From: Paramacrobiotus metropolitanus
Lineage: Eukaryota; Tardigrada; Eutardigrada; Parachela; Macrobiotidae
Direction of reading: 5' to 3'
Assembly (NCBI RefSeq): GCF_019649055.1
Contig: NW_026570278.1
Span: forward strand, 744,001-808,000
DNA: 64,000 nucleotides
Below, piece after piece: positions 61,078 to 64,000 of this stretch. Below the pieces are notes generated by a model. It made no database searches. It worked only from the letters and a program-made list of their open reading frames with translations, and was not told where the DNA came from. The stretch's first letter is position 1. Each line of letters starts with the position of its first letter. The position numbers and the translations under genes were made by a program.

Positions 61078-62767
61078 ACTGTCTAGTGTACAGTGGTAAT
61101 AGATTATTACTGTGGTCGAGGGCCAAGCAAATGGCTACCGCAATCAGAATTTATACACTGCGTTATCTAGTTTCAACCAAACTCTTAAACCTGTTTTTTT
61201 CGTTTTATATAAATTCAGTCCTAGTGGCAAGTGTGTTGAACTGTTTTTATAATGGTTTCTTAGGTTTCTTAGGTATACCAATTACTGCGATTTTTCATAA
61301 TGTTGCGTGTGTAGCACTTTATTTCCATGCCAAAGTTTTTGACTGATTCAGATCCTGTGTGACTTAAGCAACACGATAGGGATAATGGTGTCAAAGTGTT
61401 ACTAGTTTGTATGCATCGCGCTTTTGTAAATACAAGCTCGCTTTCTAAACAGGCAATAAACTAGCGTACGAACCAACACGTGCGAAGTTGCGAACTGACT
61501 ATTCTTACCGACCATCGGCGATGTTTGTTAACACCAAAATCAATTACCTATGCAACTATCTCCTCGTATGGTAAACACTATGATACGTGAATGAGCGATG
61601 GTCGTTTAAGTGAAACATCTGAGGTATCAAACTCCATAAACCGATTTCTTTCCCGTTATTTTCTTTTCCCGATTAAGCTAAGGTTTGCGCTTTACAAAGT
61701 ACTTGAAATTTTTAAAACTTTTTCCTCTTTTTTGCAATTGTAATAATGGCTGTTAATAAACTATGCGCCAGGTCGTGGCAGGAACTTACTGTTTCGGGTG
61801 TTTCATTTAAACGACCATACGAGTATGTTGTATCTTGTTGGCAACAGACCTTTCCTTCCCAGTTTATTTTATTTATTTGACCGAGCGCTGGGGATCTCGC
61901 TGGGGATCTGATTATAAGGGCCGTCACCTGATACTCGGGCAAACATGGCCAAGAAAGCCAGCTGCAATGCCCCTGATCGCGATGATTATGACCCTTTTCC
62001 ATTGAGAATTTCACCAGCCTATTCTCTGATGGGACGGCCAAGGTCCAATGGTCCTTTGGAAGGCTGATCCCTTATTTACGAAAGATGATCCCGGCCATTG
62101 TTAATGATCTGGAGAACGTACAAACGTACCCACTTTATCACGAGGATCTTAACTTTCTGATCACCAAGTGCATCAATACTAGGCAATTGTCCTTAAATTA
62201 TTAAACACGTTTTTCCGTACCAAAGATTGGTGGCGTAGACCGCACTGTGCACATCTGTCAGCCACCAGGGTTACGAGTACACCATATTGTGTTACGAGTA
62301 CAAACCATACTGTGTTACGAGTACAAACAAAAAAACTCGTACAAACGGTGACTCGTTGCTGCTGTGAGCCATGGCTGCACTCAAATGGGCACGCTTCGAC
62401 CGTAGCAATAGCCATAGCCGTATCCTTTGGTCTTGGACCGAATGACGGTCCGAATCGTCATCAGCTGCGGTTTCAAAGCTACGGCACGGTCAATGCAGAG
62501 CTGGCATTGACCGTAGAAAAGACAAAATACGGTCGTCCTTTTTCTCCATCTGCCTTCGCAATCATATACAGTTTTATACATCTACCTACAGGGAGTAAAG
62601 TCTTGAAATTTTCAGAAAAGTTTGAAGATATTTCTCAAAAATGTAATTATTAATCGTTTTCTGTTTTTAAAATGGTTTCACAGAAAATCGTCTGGTGATC
62701 ACGCAAGCGACCATTTTAGCGCAACAAATCAGTACTATGTACAAATCGCATCATGCCCGCTCCGCGT
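61078..62767. other. No gene seen downstream of the serpin
   Basis: Contains a small GTGTTACGAGTACAAAC tandem (62,270-62,330) and the palindrome at 62,486. Frames near 61,712-62,041 (minus) and 62,312-62,653 (plus) have no recognisable motif. Confidence 0.3.
62486..62514. repeat. 29-bp hairpin
   Basis: Arms ACGGTCAATGC and GCATTGACCGT with a 7-nt loop. Confidence 0.65.
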
Positions 62768-63607
62768 CCGATTACTTCGGCCGCGTTACATTTCGGCCGC
62801 ACAGGTTCACTTCGGCCAACGTTCATTTCGGCCGTGGCTCATTTCGCTCGTTTCGGCCAATGGATGTTTCGGCCATCATAGCTTTTCTTGGGTTTCCTAC
62901 GTTTTCTAGGTTTTTCCTAAATTTCCTTATGTACCGTATTCTTATGGGTTTTTTAGGTTTCTTAGGTTTTCTTAGATTTTTTAGGGTTGCTTAGGTTTCT
63001 CAGGTTTCATTAGGTTTCTTAGGTTTCTTAGGTTTCCTTAGGTTTCTTTGTTTTCTTAGGTTTCTTATGTTTCTCAGGTGTCCTTAGGTTTCTTTGGTAT
63101 CTTTGGCCTTCTTAGGTCATCTTGGATTTATTATGATTTCTTCGGTATTCTTTGGTTTTAGTATGTTTTCATATGTATTTTTAGGTTATCCTTAGGTTAT
63201 TTAGGATGTAAAGATTTAATCTCGGTTTGTGTTTTTCCCAAGGTGTGGTACGGTTAGGTTTGCAGTACTCTCCCGTGACGGCAGACGTCGTGACTTCGCA
63301 TAATCGGCTTTATGATGGTCGACGTTGTGGTAATCAGAGCAATCGGGCGAGGGAGACGTGATCGTGAGATTCGTGACAGTAACACTACAAAAACTGTTAA
63401 AACAAATTGTTCGTGCAGAATAAAATTGAAACAGAACAAAATGCTGCGTATAACGATAACTTGGCTAGTTACATGGTGCTGATTAAAAGTTTTGGTAAAC
63501 CATATTTACGTCGAAATGTACTATACCCGATGTGAATTACGGTCGAAATAAACGACGGCCGAAATGAGCGCGGCCGAAAATGAAATGAAAACGGCCGAAG
63601 TGATCGG
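62768..63607. mobile_element. MITE-like element: inverted TTTCGGCC arrays around a TTTCTTAGG-rich core
   Basis: The left end CCGATTACTTCGGCCG is matched by CGGCCGAAGTGATCGG on the right. Each arm repeats TTTCGGCC (left, about seven times in 62,778-62,875) or GGCCGAAA (right, about four times in 63,540-63,600). The core from 62,880 to 63,200 is a run of TTAGGTTTCTTAGG-like words. No gene. Confidence 0.7.
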
Positions 63608-64000
63608 TAGCCACTGATTTTAGGTTTGTAACAAAAACAAATCCAAGACAACCTTTCGCTTTGTCTTGGTGCCCCGTTAGCAGCTTTCGGTCGCAACATA
63701 CTGAAATTTTTGGACAGCAGACTTGGGAACTAACACGGTCTTCATAATCTCTCGTTTCGTATAAATTTATTTGGCGCAAATCAAAAATTAATGAAAAAAT
63801 TCCCTTCTGCAATATTCCGCATCGTTCTACCTGACATCCCATCTGATTTTTCTGCTTTTCAATTTACTTTTAATTAAAAGTCCTTTTTTCGCATACCGGG
63901 AAAGACCGACCTTTATGCTAACTCTTAGGTCATTATTGCGACAGTAAGGTAAATTCAAAGGGCTTTTGTGCAAAGACTTTGCCAACCCCAGTTTTTAGGC
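63608..64000. other. No gene seen
   Basis: Window edge, AT-rich, nothing recognised. Confidence 0.3.

Noticed and set aside
62880-63200. Telomeric repeat tract
   Set aside because: The words are TTTCTTAGG-like and irregular, and they sit between inverted arrays of a MITE-like element. They are not a regular TTAGG or TTAGGG array.

Overview
This window is nuclear DNA from an invertebrate animal. The host genes have short spliced introns (53, 64 and 69 bp among those resolved) with GT/AG borders and metazoan secreted or membrane families (astacin proteases, serpins, LRR ectodomains). The mobile DNA is typically eukaryotic: mariner, a tyrosine-recombinase retrotransposon, Ty3/gypsy, a PIF1-type helicase remnant, and a hAT-type MITE. 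There are no bacterial operons. Short introns and this repeat mixture would fit a tardigrade or another compact invertebrate genome, but nothing here proves the phylum.

Layout. (1) 1-14,169, minus strand: a multi-exon secreted gene. In order it encodes a signal peptide and propeptide, an intact astacin zinc protease, two LRR modules, a second propeptide, and a second astacin domain that has lost its catalytic Glu and its Met-turn Tyr. Eight exons keep phase apart from one missing base near 11,800. Its sixth intron (497-9,807) holds a set of nested insertions: a mariner (647-9,683), split by a TIR element with a 6-bp duplication (1,106-8,834), which contains a palindrome-rich element (1,447-2,897) and a gag/RT/RNase H/tyrosine-recombinase retrotransposon (3,417-7,164). 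(2) 14.2-20.2 kb: a small membrane-protein gene (X1), a decayed copy (Y1) of a multi-pass membrane gene joined to a serpin fragment, several MITEs, and a regular array of 30-bp palindromes. (3) 20.2-24.6 kb: dispersed repeats, a tiny secreted-peptide gene and a broken PIF1-like helicase. (4) 24.6-44.7 kb, minus strand: the membrane gene Y2 (five exons, 584 codons after removing the insert). A 17.3-kb Ty3/gypsy element with apparently identical 365-bp LTRs sits in its exon 4 with a 4-bp duplication. (5) 45-58 kb: X2, a non-LTR retrotransposon tail, MITEs, long-TIR elements, a putative two-exon secreted peptide and three tandem hairpins with compensating stems. (6) 58.2-61.1 kb, plus strand: a three-exon serpin of about 431 aa with a MITE in its first intron. 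(7) 61-64 kb: repeats, including an element with inverted arrays of TTTCGGCC around a TTTCTTAGG-rich core.

Most striking observations. The giant Ty3/gypsy element is saturated, in coding and non-coding parts and in all three reading frames, with the octamer AAAGGTCA / TGACCTTT. The astacin-LRR-LRR-dead-astacin architecture is unusual. Several repeat families are built from about 30-bp palindromes or small hairpins, two of them with regular spacing or compensating stem changes. Retroelement and host copies are described as they stand; no intact version is written out.
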